Shown here in pieces: positions 1 to 7,078 of a stretch of 11,134 nucleotides of DNA; the stretch's first letter is position 1; the number at the start of each line of letters is the position of its first letter. A model generated the notes under the pieces. That model saw nothing but the letters and a program-made list of their open reading frames with translations. It was not told the DNA's origin and made no database searches. The position numbers and the translations under genes are program-made. Source of the stretch: Nautiliaceae bacterium. Lineage in GTDB: Bacteria > Campylobacterota > Campylobacteria > Campylobacterales > Nautiliaceae. The DNA is taken from the NCBI GenBank assembly GCA_027063075.1, contig JAMOSM010000092.1, forward strand, positions 1-11,134. The letters are read 5' to 3'.

Positions 1-1085
1 CTTATCATAGTATTTTCCTGAGTATCAGGCGGCATATCTCTGTCTGAGTTTAACTGAGTTAAATCTTTAAAGGCACTGATACGCGGATTAATATTTAAAA
101 TAATCTCTCCACTGTCACTTATCTGAGGGGTAATATCTAAAAGAACCCCTACAAATTTATTACCAATTGTATAAGATGTAGTGGGATTTCCGTTGTTGTC
201 GGTAGTTACAGAAGACGCATATTTGTAATAAATAGTATTTCCTACTTTAATCAGTGCTTTTTGATTGTTTAAAGTTACAATTTTAGGATTAGAAACTGAA
301 TTTACATTTCCAAACTGTGCTAAAAAATTTACAAAAGCCCCGATATTAAACGTAGTAGAATTAAAAACAGAATTTGAGCCTAAAATATTGCTTGCTCTTA
401 AAGGTACATCGGTATTAGGCAAAGATAAAGAAAGAGAACTCCAGTCAATCCCTGTTTTATGAGATTTCGAAAGGGTCACACTGTAAATTTTAACATCTAT
501 TAAAACTTCTTTGTGAAGTCTGTTGTTTAAATCGTTTATATATTTTCTCACTTCTTCTATCTGATTTACATTTCCTGTAACTGTTACTAAACCTGAATTT
601 TTGTCTATTATAGGGTCTTTGTAATCTCGGCTTACATTTTTTAAAATCTGTATAATATTGTTTTTCAAATTATCCCAGAAATTAAACTTGTAATCCGTTT
701 TTACAGTATTATCATTAGAATCTATATTAGTAACCCCCTGTATTGAATTTGGAATAAAGTCTATTTTAAAAATTTCTGTTTTATAATAAGAGACTATAAG
801 TCTATTAGCTTTTAACGTATAAAAAAGATGAGCGCTTTGAAAGACTGTATCTAAAAGCTCTTTTAAAGGCACATTATTTAAATTTATAAAAGAAACAGTC
901 TCATTCAAAAGCTTTTTTGCTTTATTATCCTTAACTACAATATTTAATCCGCATCTATGAACTAAATCGCTTAAAATAGTGCTTAAAGGCGTAGGATTAA
1001 CAATAAAAAGGTTAAACAGCTGCTTTTCACATTTTGTGGCAAAAACAATTGACGTTATAAAAAAAAGTATGACAATCTTCTTCAT
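1..1085 (-). CDS. mshL: MshL-like outer-membrane secretin, 3' end cut by window edge
   Basis: N-terminal 361 codons of a secretin, the outer-membrane channel through which a type IV (MSHA-type) pilus passes. A signal peptide covers about residues 1-16 (MKK, hydrophobic core, then FATK). An STN-like small domain follows at about 22-100, with Cys19 and Cys45 as a possible disulfide. An N-domain at about 140-185 includes SGLVTVTGNVNQIEEVRKYI. The secretin core begins near 192 (HKEVLIDVKIYSVTLS). The family-typical SNPKIVTLNNQKALIKVG lies at 265-282 and GVLLDITPQIS at 313-323. The ATG overlaps the mshK stop (ATGA), with AAGG 7 nt upstream, so translation is probably coupled. The missing part should hold the rest of the beta-barrel. 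It has three N-X-S/T sites and none with an acidic -2 residue. The MshL label rests on the neighbouring MshI/J/K-like genes; PilQ is the close alternative. Confidence 0.88.
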   Translation of the reverse strand, partial: MKKIVILFFITSIVFATKCEKQLFNLFIVNPTPLSTILSDLVHRCGLNIVVKDNKAKKLLNETVSFINLNNVPLKELLDTVFQSAHLFYTLKANRLIVSYYKTEIFKIDFIPNSIQGVTNIDSNDNTVKTDYKFNFWDNLKNNIIQILKNVSRDYKDPIIDKNSGLVTVTGNVNQIEEVRKYINDLNNRLHKEVLIDVKIYSVTLSKSHKTGIDWSSLSLSLPNTDVPLRASNILGSNSVFNSTTFNIGAFVNFLAQFGNVNSVSNPKIVTLNNQKALIKVGNTIYYKYASSVTTDNNGNPTTSYTIGNKFVGVLLDITPQISDSGEIILNINPRISAFKDLTQLNSDRDMPPDTQENTMI

Positions 1086-1450
1086 TTCCCTACCTTCAAA
1101 ACTTTATAATTAAATGTTAAAATCTTTTTTTTGCCGTTTTTTTTCAAAATAACTCTATTGTTAGTAATTTTTACTATTTTATATCCTTCTATTTCATCAT
1201 CCTCTTTTAACCAAATTCCATTTATATTAACCTTGTCTAAAAAAATAGCATAAACAGTAAGTTTTTTGTCAAACACAACCCTTTTTTTTTGTTTTTTTTC
1301 AATATTATTAAATTTTGAAACAAAAATATTATAATCTATAAAAGGTTTGAATTTAGGCTTATACTCTTCTATCTGTTTAATTACACTAATAACATATGAA
1401 ATATCGGCATATAAAAAAACGGCAAAAACAAAAATTAATAAAACTCTCAT
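1082..1450 (-). CDS. mshK: MshK/PilP-like periplasmic pilus assembly protein
   Basis: A 122-residue exported protein, probably the periplasmic link between the inner-membrane platform and the MshL secretin. The N-terminus is a short signal sequence (MRVLLIFVFAVFLYA, with likely cleavage before Asp16). The C-terminal half (about 64-115) has the PilP/GspC homology-region pattern: V-N-I-N-G-I-W-L-K-E-D-D-E-I followed by V-K-I-T-N-N-R-V-I-L-K. I chose the ATG at 1450 rather than one four codons upstream because GGAG lies 6 nt before it and the signal sequence begins at once. This ATG overlaps the mshJ stop as ATGA, and the gene's own stop overlaps the mshL start in the same way. The coding strand has four A8-A9 runs, possible slippage sites. 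MshK families diverge strongly, so the name rests on the domain plus position between mshJ and mshL. Confidence 0.75.
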   Translation of the reverse strand: MRVLLIFVFAVFLYADISYVISVIKQIEEYKPKFKPFIDYNIFVSKFNNIEKKQKKRVVFDKKLTVYAIFLDKVNINGIWLKEDDEIEGYKIVKITNNRVILKKNGKKKILTFNYKVLKVGK

Positions 1451-2037
1451 ATTAAACTCCAAAAAGAGAGTATTATTTTAAATAAAACTTTATCCTCTTT
1501 TACTTCTAAAGTAACAAAACTTACAGATTTAATTTTTTTAATCTTATCTAAACTTCTCAAAAAGGAATAAAAATTCTTATACTCATTTACATTAAATTCC
1601 CCGTTTATTTCAATATTATATGATAACAAATCATTTGAAGACATTGTTATTTTATAAGAAGCTTTCATATTGTAATCTATTGCATTAGAAAGAATTTCTT
1701 CTAAAATATTTAAAAACTGCTTCTGGCTTAAATGCAGTATAGAAGAGGTTGAAATCAGTAAATTCAGATACTTTAAATCTTCCTGAAGGGCAAAATTTTC
1801 TTTTTGAAGAGTTTTTAACATTTTCTTATATATTTCAATTTTTGAGGCATAAGAGCTTAACTCTTTTAATTTGCTGTGCATTTTAGAGATTTTTATTTCA
1901 TTCTCTTCAATCTGTTCTTTTAAAGAGATATTTATATTATAATACAAAATAAAAGCACCTATAAATAATGAAAAATATAAAAGAAAAAGATTTTTTTTAT
2001 CTAATTTATCAAAAAAAGAATCTATTTTATTCATCAT
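1447..2037 (-). CDS. mshJ: MshJ/PilO-like inner-membrane pilus assembly protein
   Basis: A 196-residue bitopic protein. A short cytoplasmic N-terminus is followed by a transmembrane helix (about 17-33, NLFLLYFSLFIGAFILYY). Next come a long charged coiled coil (about 38-90, rich in E, K, I and L) and a small C-terminal alpha/beta domain (about 110-196). This is the layout of PilO, GspM and MshJ, which partner PilN/MshI in the inner-membrane alignment complex. The gene starts inside the end of mshI (11-nt overlap). Two consecutive ATG codons (2037 and 2034) are possible, with AAGG 6 or 9 nt upstream. Its TGA stop overlaps the mshK ATG. The sequence is too divergent to identify alone; the assignment rests on topology and on the I-J-K-L order. 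Confidence 0.72.
   Translation of the reverse strand: MMNKIDSFFDKLDKKNLFLLYFSLFIGAFILYYNINISLKEQIEENEIKISKMHSKLKELSSYASKIEIYKKMLKTLQKENFALQEDLKYLNLLISTSSILHLSQKQFLNILEEILSNAIDYNMKASYKITMSSNDLLSYNIEINGEFNVNEYKNFYSFLRSLDKIKKIKSVSFVTLEVKEDKVLFKIILSFWSLI
1457..1460 (-). promoter_or_regulatory. Shine-Dalgarno site of mshK
   Basis: GGAG, 6 nt before the ATG at 1450. It decides between this start and the in-frame ATG at 1462, which would precede the ribosome site and add MEFN before the signal peptide. Confidence 0.65.
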
Positions 2038-3457
2038 AGCTTACCTTAGAGAGATAAACTTCTTTATCGTTTAAAATTTCAGAAGAATCAATATTTTTAT
2101 ATCCTAACTTACTTAAAGCCTTTAAAAATCTTGCTATCTGATATGAATTATCAAACGTAGTTGCCACAATTATTTCAACATGCCTGTCTTTCTTGTAAAA
2201 AGAAGAAATTTTTAAATGATACTTGTTTAATAAAAATACCAAATCAGCCATAATATTAGAAAAAGGAGATTGTTGTTGAATATTTTTTAGCAGTAACACC
2301 TTTTGATAAACATCATCAATCTGACCTTGAATATTGCTGTTTATCTCTTTTAACTTCGCTATTCTTTCTTTATACTTTTTTACTTTAATACGTATTAATT
2401 TAATTTCTTTTTGTTTAAGTTTTAACTTTTTTTCAAGAAAAGCTATTTTTTTTTCTTGATTCAGCAGCATTTGATATTTTATAAAAGCATCTGCAAGAAT
2501 AATTAAACTCACTACTCCTAAAGTAATAAAAAACACTCCGCTTTTTCTTCGGTAAAAAGGAAGAGGTCTTATAAAAATAGAAAAGTTCTCTTTTTCATTT
2601 TTGTAATGTTTTGAATTATAAATTAAAGCCGTATAATCAAAATAGTCATAATCCGTAGCAATTTCATATCTGTTAAACTCTATACCGCTAAATTCCCAAA
2701 AACCTTTATAATTTTCTATTAAATAAGGAATCTTAAAAGAAGAGTAAAAATAAATTCTCTCTATTTTAGAAAAAGAGTAATAGTTTATAGAATAATTAAT
2801 TAAATTATTAACTTTCATAAAAAACTGAGAGAAAAAGTTTTCTATTTTAAAATAAGTATTTTCATCTTCATATTTCTCTTTATTAAGTCCTTTTTCGCTT
2901 AAAATATTGATTAGCTCATCAATATCAACTCCTATTTCTTTTGCTAAAACAGAAAGTTTATTTAAACTCTTAACAAAAACAAACTTCCCTTCCCTAAAAC
3001 AGCTCATAAAAGATTCTTCTTTATCTAAATATATAAACACATCATTTTTAGGAGTAATGTTTTTTATCTCATAAAAAGCTTCAAAAGCAAAAGGTTTAAA
3101 ACTTATAAAATCTATATATTTGAATATTTTTATATATTTATCAAACTCTTTTTTTAAGACATTAACCTCAACAACAAAAGCATCTATATGATAAAACTCA
3201 CCTAAATCCTGATAAACATATATAATTTTATACTCTTTTGTATAATCTAAAGAGGCTTCATTAAAAAGATATCTCTCAACTTCTATATCAAGCATTTCTT
3301 CTTCTATATCTTTAGCAAGTTTAAAAGATATGCTTAATACATTTTTATATCCTAAAGAAGCGGTAACAATTCCTTTTTTATAAGAAAGTTCTTTTCTAAC
3401 AACCCTTCCGTTTTCATAAATATACAAATAATCATCGGTTACATAAAGTATTCTCAC
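2027..3457 (-). CDS. mshI: MshI-like pilus assembly protein (PilM/PilN-type)
   Basis: A 476-residue protein with a cytoplasmic N-terminal region (1-300). It fits the degenerate actin-like PilM/GspL fold, starting RILYVTDDYLYIYENGRVV and containing alternating hydrophobic strands. One transmembrane helix follows (about 307-326, SGVFFITLGVVSLIILADAF), then a long Lys/Glu coiled coil (about 331-392) and a small periplasmic ferredoxin-like PilN domain (about 395-470). This PilM-plus-PilN arrangement is what MshI carries in MSHA systems. It should sit in the inner membrane with MshJ. Translation starts at GTG, 4 nt after a strong AAGGAG that overlaps the stop of the preceding pseudopilin gene, leaving a 9-nt gap. 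Asn-Ile-Thr and similar sites occur, but none has an acidic residue at -2. I cannot tell by eye whether nucleotide binding is retained. Confidence 0.75.
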   Translation of the reverse strand: MRILYVTDDYLYIYENGRVVRKELSYKKGIVTASLGYKNVLSISFKLAKDIEEEMLDIEVERYLFNEASLDYTKEYKIIYVYQDLGEFYHIDAFVVEVNVLKKEFDKYIKIFKYIDFISFKPFAFEAFYEIKNITPKNDVFIYLDKEESFMSCFREGKFVFVKSLNKLSVLAKEIGVDIDELINILSEKGLNKEKYEDENTYFKIENFFSQFFMKVNNLINYSINYYSFSKIERIYFYSSFKIPYLIENYKGFWEFSGIEFNRYEIATDYDYFDYTALIYNSKHYKNEKENFSIFIRPLPFYRRKSGVFFITLGVVSLIILADAFIKYQMLLNQEKKIAFLEKKLKLKQKEIKLIRIKVKKYKERIAKLKEINSNIQGQIDDVYQKVLLLKNIQQQSPFSNIMADLVFLLNKYHLKISSFYKKDRHVEIIVATTFDNSYQIARFLKALSKLGYKNIDSSEILNDKEVYLSKVSYDE

Positions 3458-3461
3458 TAAG

Positions 3462-3467
3462 CTCCTT
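3462..3467 (-). promoter_or_regulatory. Shine-Dalgarno site setting the GTG start of mshI
   Basis: AAGGAG, 4 nt upstream of GTG at 3457 and overlapping by one base the TAA of the preceding pseudopilin gene. It is one of the strongest ribosome sites in the run, and it may let mshI-L be translated at a rate partly independent of the pilin genes. Confidence 0.75.
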
Positions 3468-3922
3468 TACTTTATAGCGCCTGTTAAAGGATAAAGAGTA
3501 ATATTTCTCTCTTCGTTTCTAAAATTTAATTTAATTATAATATAATTATGTAGTAAATTTGTCAAATTATCATCAACTTCTCCATCAAAAACCCTGCCAA
3601 TTTCATCAAAACAGACAGTATTTCCATTTTTAAGCCCATATACACTTATATCAGACTTAAACTTATATTTTTCAACATTAGTTTTTGAGGTAATATTTTC
3701 ATCTTTATTCAATTCATCTTTAGAAAAAGTTATACAGGTTAAATTATTTTTTCCTGTATAATAATACCCTAAAGCATTTGACTTTTTATTTAAGATTTTT
3801 TGAGCCAAAACCTTTGTATCCATATCTAATGTGTTATTAGGAATATACTCAAACCCTACAAAAGTTAAAACTCCCATAATGACTATTACAAAAATAAGCT
3901 CTAAAAGAGTAAAAGCCTTCAT
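3467..3922 (-). CDS. Type IV prepilin-like protein (pseudopilin), 151 aa
   Basis: A class III signal is clear: a three-residue leader MKA, then FTLLELIFVIVIMGVL, with Glu at mature position 5 and about 20 hydrophobic residues forming the pilin helix. Ala rather than the classical Gly sits at -1 of the predicted prepilin peptidase site. The remainder (about 30-151) is a small globular domain with two cysteines (Cys63, Cys104) that could pair. The length suits a minor pilin of MshC/MshD or GspH type, and a major-pilin role cannot be excluded. It has five N-X-S/T sites, three with D or E at -2 (Asn76, Asn119, Asn140). The ATG directly abuts the stop of the 146-aa gene with no clear Shine-Dalgarno, which suggests coupled translation. 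MshI starts 9 nt downstream. Confidence 0.85.
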   Translation of the reverse strand: MKAFTLLELIFVIVIMGVLTFVGFEYIPNNTLDMDTKVLAQKILNKKSNALGYYYTGKNNLTCITFSKDELNKDENITSKTNVEKYKFKSDISVYGLKNGNTVCFDEIGRVFDGEVDDNLTNLLHNYIIIKLNFRNEERNITLYPLTGAIK

Positions 3923-4363
3923 TTACGGTCTTTGAAGAGTAATTTTTTCAAGTCTTATCCTTTTTTTAAAAATACTTAAATTATTTTCCACAACAATCTT
4001 TAAAACAACATATCCGTCAGAAAAAGGAGTTTCAATGCTCTTAACCAAAGAAGCATCGCTACAACCGCAGTCTCCGTTGTAACAATAATACCTGAGCACA
4101 GTTACATTTGCTTCAAATTTTTTATCGCTGTCTGTAAAATGAATATATTTTAAACAGTTTCCATTTTTTTTTCTGTCATATCCTTCAATAGCCAAAAGGG
4201 CGTTTTCAATTGCACTTTGCATAAAAAGCTCGCCTCTTTCAATTAAATAAGTATCACTTGTATGTTTAGCACTCACAAACGCAAATTTTGCAACAACAAC
4301 TAAAAGAGTAGAAACCAAAAGCATAACAATCAAAGCGGAAATAAGCCCAAACGCCTTTTTCAA
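3923..4363 (-). CDS. PilX/GspK-like minor pilin lacking Glu5, 146 aa
   Basis: The N-terminus MKKA then FGLISALIVMLLVSTLLVVVA is a type III signal and pilin helix. Mature position 5 is Ser instead of the near-universal Glu. Loss of Glu5 is a known trait of PilX_N and GspK-type minor pilins, which sit at the pilus tip, so I infer a tip-initiating role. The globular part has four cysteines (70, 94, 99, 101), three of them in a tight Y-C-Y-N-G-D-C-G-C cluster, suggesting disulfides or metal binding. Both N-X-S/T sites (Asn86, Asn128) have acidic -2 residues. Translation starts at TTG (4363), whose TTGA overlaps the stop of the 317-aa gene. AAAAGG lies 7 nt upstream. The next gene's ATG immediately follows the TAA stop. 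Confidence 0.8.
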   Translation of the reverse strand: MKKAFGLISALIVMLLVSTLLVVVAKFAFVSAKHTSDTYLIERGELFMQSAIENALLAIEGYDRKKNGNCLKYIHFTDSDKKFEANVTVLRYYCYNGDCGCSDASLVKSIETPFSDGYVVLKIVVENNLSIFKKRIRLEKITLQRP

Positions 4364-5313
4364 AATGCAACCTTTTGTTTTGATACGGTAATATTTATAT
4401 CACCTCTTTTTTTATTTAGCGTTATTTTAATTTCAAGATGGGAATTCACTTTTTTTACCCTAAAAGCCTTTATATTAAACCCTAAAACACTTACATTACC
4501 TTCAGGCTCCCCATAACTGTCTGCGCAAAAAGTCTCTTTAAGCCAAGGTCTATAATTATAAAATAAAAAAAGAGTATCATTAATTTCATTTAAAGGTATA
4601 TTTAAATTTTTTATACAATCAGCAGATGTGTTAATATCCTCCCCTCTTGCAACAGCGTAAGCGCTATCTACTAAATAAAATTTCTCATAAATATCCCCGC
4701 TGTCAATATGAAGCTTTAAAAATGTATCATTATTTAAAGTGCTGTTTTTTTCAAAAGTATATACAAGTTTGTGTTCGTTGTTGTGCCATCCAAAAGAGTT
4801 ATTATAATCTGTTAAAGCACCCTCTTCTCCCCTGTCAAAACTTCCGGCAAAAACAATAGCACTGCTTTGATTTAAATCTTTATTAAAATTAAATTTATTA
4901 TTAACAATCACTTCTATAAAAGAATAATTAAAATCAAGACATTTAATAAGTTTATTTTTTTTATTACTTGCGTATAAATCTATAAATCCGCTTAAATTAA
5001 GTTCTTTCATAGCATCGTTTTCGTATCCAATCCATTCAAGAATTTTATATTTATCCGGGTCGTCAATATCACCTATATATTTAAAATCCCCTTTACCGTC
5101 GTAACCTATAGTGCTTAAAGGAACTCTGTAATAAAGCCTTCTTGATAATTCATCCAAAATCTGCTGAGAAGTAAATTCAAATTCGGCTGTTTTTTGTGCA
5201 ATAAAATTTCTGACATATAATTTACTTATAATCTGAAATCCGCCTATTAACAAAAAACTAAGAATTACTATTACAAAAATAGCTTCAATTAAAGTAAAAC
5301 TTCTTTTCACCAT
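4360..5313 (-). CDS. PilW/GspJ-like large minor pilin, 317 aa
   Basis: The prepilin signal is MVKRS then FTLIEAIFVIVILSFLLIGG, with Glu5 present and Ser at the -1 site. The length, about twice that of the other pilins here, matches the PilW, GspJ and MshO group of large minor pilins. The ectodomain (about 35-317) has three cysteines (125, 233, 263). Nine of its ten N-X-S/T sites carry D or E at -2 (Asn106, 129, 148, 171, 190, 228, 245, 273, 308), the densest set among the pilins here. The ATG lies inside the end of the 205-aa gene (7-nt overlap), so translation is probably coupled. A GTG one codon later would also give a valid leader. No strong Shine-Dalgarno is visible. A minor-pilin role is well supported; the exact orthologue is not. 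Confidence 0.82.
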   Translation of the reverse strand: MVKRSFTLIEAIFVIVILSFLLIGGFQIISKLYVRNFIAQKTAEFEFTSQQILDELSRRLYYRVPLSTIGYDGKGDFKYIGDIDDPDKYKILEWIGYENDAMKELNLSGFIDLYASNKKNKLIKCLDFNYSFIEVIVNNKFNFNKDLNQSSAIVFAGSFDRGEEGALTDYNNSFGWHNNEHKLVYTFEKNSTLNNDTFLKLHIDSGDIYEKFYLVDSAYAVARGEDINTSADCIKNLNIPLNEINDTLFLFYNYRPWLKETFCADSYGEPEGNVSVLGFNIKAFRVKKVNSHLEIKITLNKKRGDINITVSKQKVAF

Positions 5314-5924
5314 CTTACTTTATTTATTTTTATATGTCCAATGTTTGCACTGTAATAAGAAACACTTGATATATTCTTATCTTTAGTGGAAATTGTAATA
5401 TAAATTCTTTTTATGTTTGTTTTGTTATTATCCATTTTAGATGTAAAATTAAAACTCAAATTTCTATTATGATACGCATTCCACTCATCTGTATAACCAA
5501 CCCTTATTTTTAAAACATAAAGAGTATGACCAAAAGAGAGATTTTCCTCAACTCCGTTATAACCCTCAATATAGTCATACTCTCCACTCTCATTTAAAGG
5601 AATATCGCTTTCTATTATTTTATTTTTACAGTTCCTGCTTCCTATAAATCCACCCATCCGATATCCCGTAGAATCGTTACAGTCAAGAATATTTTCAGCA
5701 GGATTGTGTGCTAATAAAATATCGTCATACAAAGTATTGTTATAATCATATTCCTTAAGGGAAATATCCATCATTTTTGCCATCATATTAAAAACCGCAT
5801 CCTCTTTTTTTGAAAATTTAAGAGATTCGTTGCTTACATAAATAATTCTTGGAATAACGCTAAAAACAACTGCAATAATAACTATTGTAAAAATCAGTTC
5901 AATCAGTGTTAAAGCGTTTTTCAC
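5307..5924 (-). CDS. Type IV prepilin-like protein (minor pilin), 205 aa
   Basis: The leader MKNA precedes LTLIELIFTIVIIAVVFSVIP, a pilin helix with Glu5. The mature first residue would be Leu instead of Phe, and Ala is at -1. The globular domain (about 35-205) has Cys82 and Cys99. It has nine N-X-S/T sites, five with acidic -2 residues (Asn62, 83, 128, 167, 184). Its size and position at the head of the pilin cluster fit MshD, PilV or GspI-like minor pilins; I do not recognise the exact orthologue. Translation starts at GTG, one base after the prfB TGA. An overlapping ATG at 5926 is ruled out because its next codon is a stop. Only a weak AAAGAG-like ribosome site is present, so it probably depends on ribosomes finishing prfB. 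Confidence 0.83.
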   Translation of the reverse strand: MKNALTLIELIFTIVIIAVVFSVIPRIIYVSNESLKFSKKEDAVFNMMAKMMDISLKEYDYNNTLYDDILLAHNPAENILDCNDSTGYRMGGFIGSRNCKNKIIESDIPLNESGEYDYIEGYNGVEENLSFGHTLYVLKIRVGYTDEWNAYHNRNLSFNFTSKMDNNKTNIKRIYITISTKDKNISSVSYYSANIGHIKINKVRW

Positions 5925-5925
5925 A

Positions 5926-7020
5926 TCAGCTCTTTTGCGAAATTAACACATCTTCAATCACCTCATCTAAATCACCATCAAGTATATCATCCACCCTTGA
6001 ATATGCTTTATTGCTTCTGTTGTCTTTTACCTGCTGATAAGGAAACAACACATAACTTCTTATCTGATGTCCCCATCCCATTTCATCTTTTGGTTTTCCT
6101 TCCTCTTCGGCCCTTCTTTTTTCAAGTTCAAGCTCGTAAAGTTTTGATTTTAGCATTTTAAACGCCATTTCTTTGTTTTTATGCTGAGACCTGTCCTGCT
6201 GACAAGATACAACAATACCTGTTGGAATATGCGTAATTCTAACGGCACTTTCAGTTTTATTTACATGCTGCCCTCCAGCACCGCTTGCACGGAAAACATC
6301 AATTCTGATATCTTTTGGGTCTATCTCTATTTCAATATCATCATCAATCTCTGGAGATACCTGAACAGAAGCAAAAGATGTATGACGTCTTCCGGCACTA
6401 TCAAAAGGGGAAACCCTTACAAGTCTGTGAATTCCGTTTTCTGCTTTTAAATACCCATAAGCGTTCTCACCTTTAATAAGTAACGTTGCATCTTTAATTC
6501 CGGCTTCATCCCCTGCCTGATAATCAAGTACTTCAACTTTCCACCCTTTTCTTTCCGCAAACCTTAAATACATTCTATAAAGCATACTAGCCCAGTCGTG
6601 AGATTCGGTTCCCCCGGCTCCTGGATGAATGGTAATAATGGCATTTTTTTCATCATTCTCACCGCTTAACATTACTTCAATCTCAAGGTCTCTTATCGCC
6701 TTTTCAAGCCCTTTTACATCATTAAACACTTCATTTAAAGTCTCTTCATCCTCTTCTAAATTTGCAAGTTCATACATATCTTTATTATCCATTAAAGCGG
6801 TTTTTGCTTTTTTATACTTTTCAAGTTTTCTTAAAATTGACTGTTTCTCTTTTTGAACTTTTGCCGAAGTTTTAGGGTCATTCCAAAATGAAGGGTCATT
6901 TTCCATTGTCTCAATCTCTTTAAGCCTTTTTTCAAGCTCGTCCGGTTTTAGAATAGATTCAATATTACTTAATTTATTTTCAAGCTCTTTTATCAACTCC
7001 GAGTATTCAAAAGCGTCCAT
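5926..7020 (-). CDS. prfB: Peptide chain release factor 2 (RF2)
   Basis: A 364-residue class I release factor that reads UGA and UAA and triggers hydrolysis of peptidyl-tRNA in the ribosomal A site. The N-terminal coiled-coil domain (about 1-110) contains the family-typical NDPSFWNDP (41-49). The codon-recognition domain has the RF2 signature Ser-Pro-Phe at 204-206. The catalytic Gly-Gly-Gln is at 249-251 within [15 protein letters not shown]. The length and both motif positions match E. coli RF2 within one residue. I start it at the ATG at 7020, 4 nt after AAGGAG; a longer TTG start at 7065 would run through the promoter. The reading frame is uninterrupted, so the programmed +1 frameshift used by many bacteria to autoregulate prfB is absent. 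It is the first gene of the pilus run, with the next start one base after its TGA. Confidence 0.98.
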   Translation of the reverse strand: MDAFEYSELIKELENKLSNIESILKPDELEKRLKEIETMENDPSFWNDPKTSAKVQKEKQSILRKLEKYKKAKTALMDNKDMYELANLEEDEETLNEVFNDVKGLEKAIRDLEIEVMLSGENDEKNAIITIHPGAGGTESHDWASMLYRMYLRFAERKGWKVEVLDYQAGDEAGIKDATLLIKGENAYGYLKAENGIHRLVRVSPFDSAGRRHTSFASVQVSPEIDDDIEIEIDPKDIRIDVFRASGAGGQHVNKTESAVRITHIPTGIVVSCQQDRSQHKNKEMAFKMLKSKLYELELEKRRAEEEGKPKDEMGWGHQIRSYVLFPYQQVKDNRSNKAYSRVDDILDGDLDEVIEDVLISQKS

Positions 7021-7024
7021 TTTG

Positions 7025-7030
7025 CTCCTT
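7025..7030 (-). promoter_or_regulatory. Shine-Dalgarno site of prfB
   Basis: AAGGAG on the minus strand, 4 nt before the ATG at 7020. It fixes the prfB start and argues against the upstream in-frame TTG at 7065. Confidence 0.8.
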
Positions 7031-7035
7031 TTATA

Positions 7036-7065
7036 TTTATCAATACTTTTATATAATTCTATCAA
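7036..7065 (-). promoter_or_regulatory. Possible prfB/pilus operon promoter
   Basis: On the minus strand TTGATA (7065-7060) resembles a -35 element. GATAAA (7041-7036) could serve as -10 with an 18-bp spacer; TATAAA at 7055-7050 is an alternative -10. This is the only non-coding stretch upstream of the nine-gene run, so a promoter should lie here or inside panC. The whole gap is AT-rich and such matches occur by chance, so the exact boxes are uncertain. Confidence 0.35.
7052..7057 (+). promoter_or_regulatory. Likely panC promoter -10 box
   Basis: A perfect TATAAT lies 21 nt before the panC ATG. No good -35 hexamer is visible at the expected distance, which is common for sigma-70 promoters in Campylobacterota, where periodic AT-rich tracts stand in. 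The resulting 5' leader would be only about 15 nt long. The box overlaps the divergent prfB promoter zone. Confidence 0.5.
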
Positions 7066-7078
7066 AAAAGGCCATCTT

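Noticed and set aside
3467..5924. A type II secretion system instead of a pilus
   Set aside because: Four pseudopilins could fit GspH-K, but the MshI/J/K/L set and an MshQ-like LamG/DUF6701 protein point to an MSHA-type pilus. A definitive choice needs the ATPase and major pilin outside the window.
6181..6856. Plus-strand open frames opposite prfB
   Set aside because: They lie entirely antisense to a gene with clear RF2 motifs, have low-complexity Ser/Phe-rich products and lack ribosome sites.
7022..7078. N-terminal extensions of panC (TTG at 7022) and prfB (TTG at 7065)
   Set aside because: They would cover the whole divergent promoter gap, and both proteins have a good Shine-Dalgarno and family-typical N-terminus at the internal ATG.
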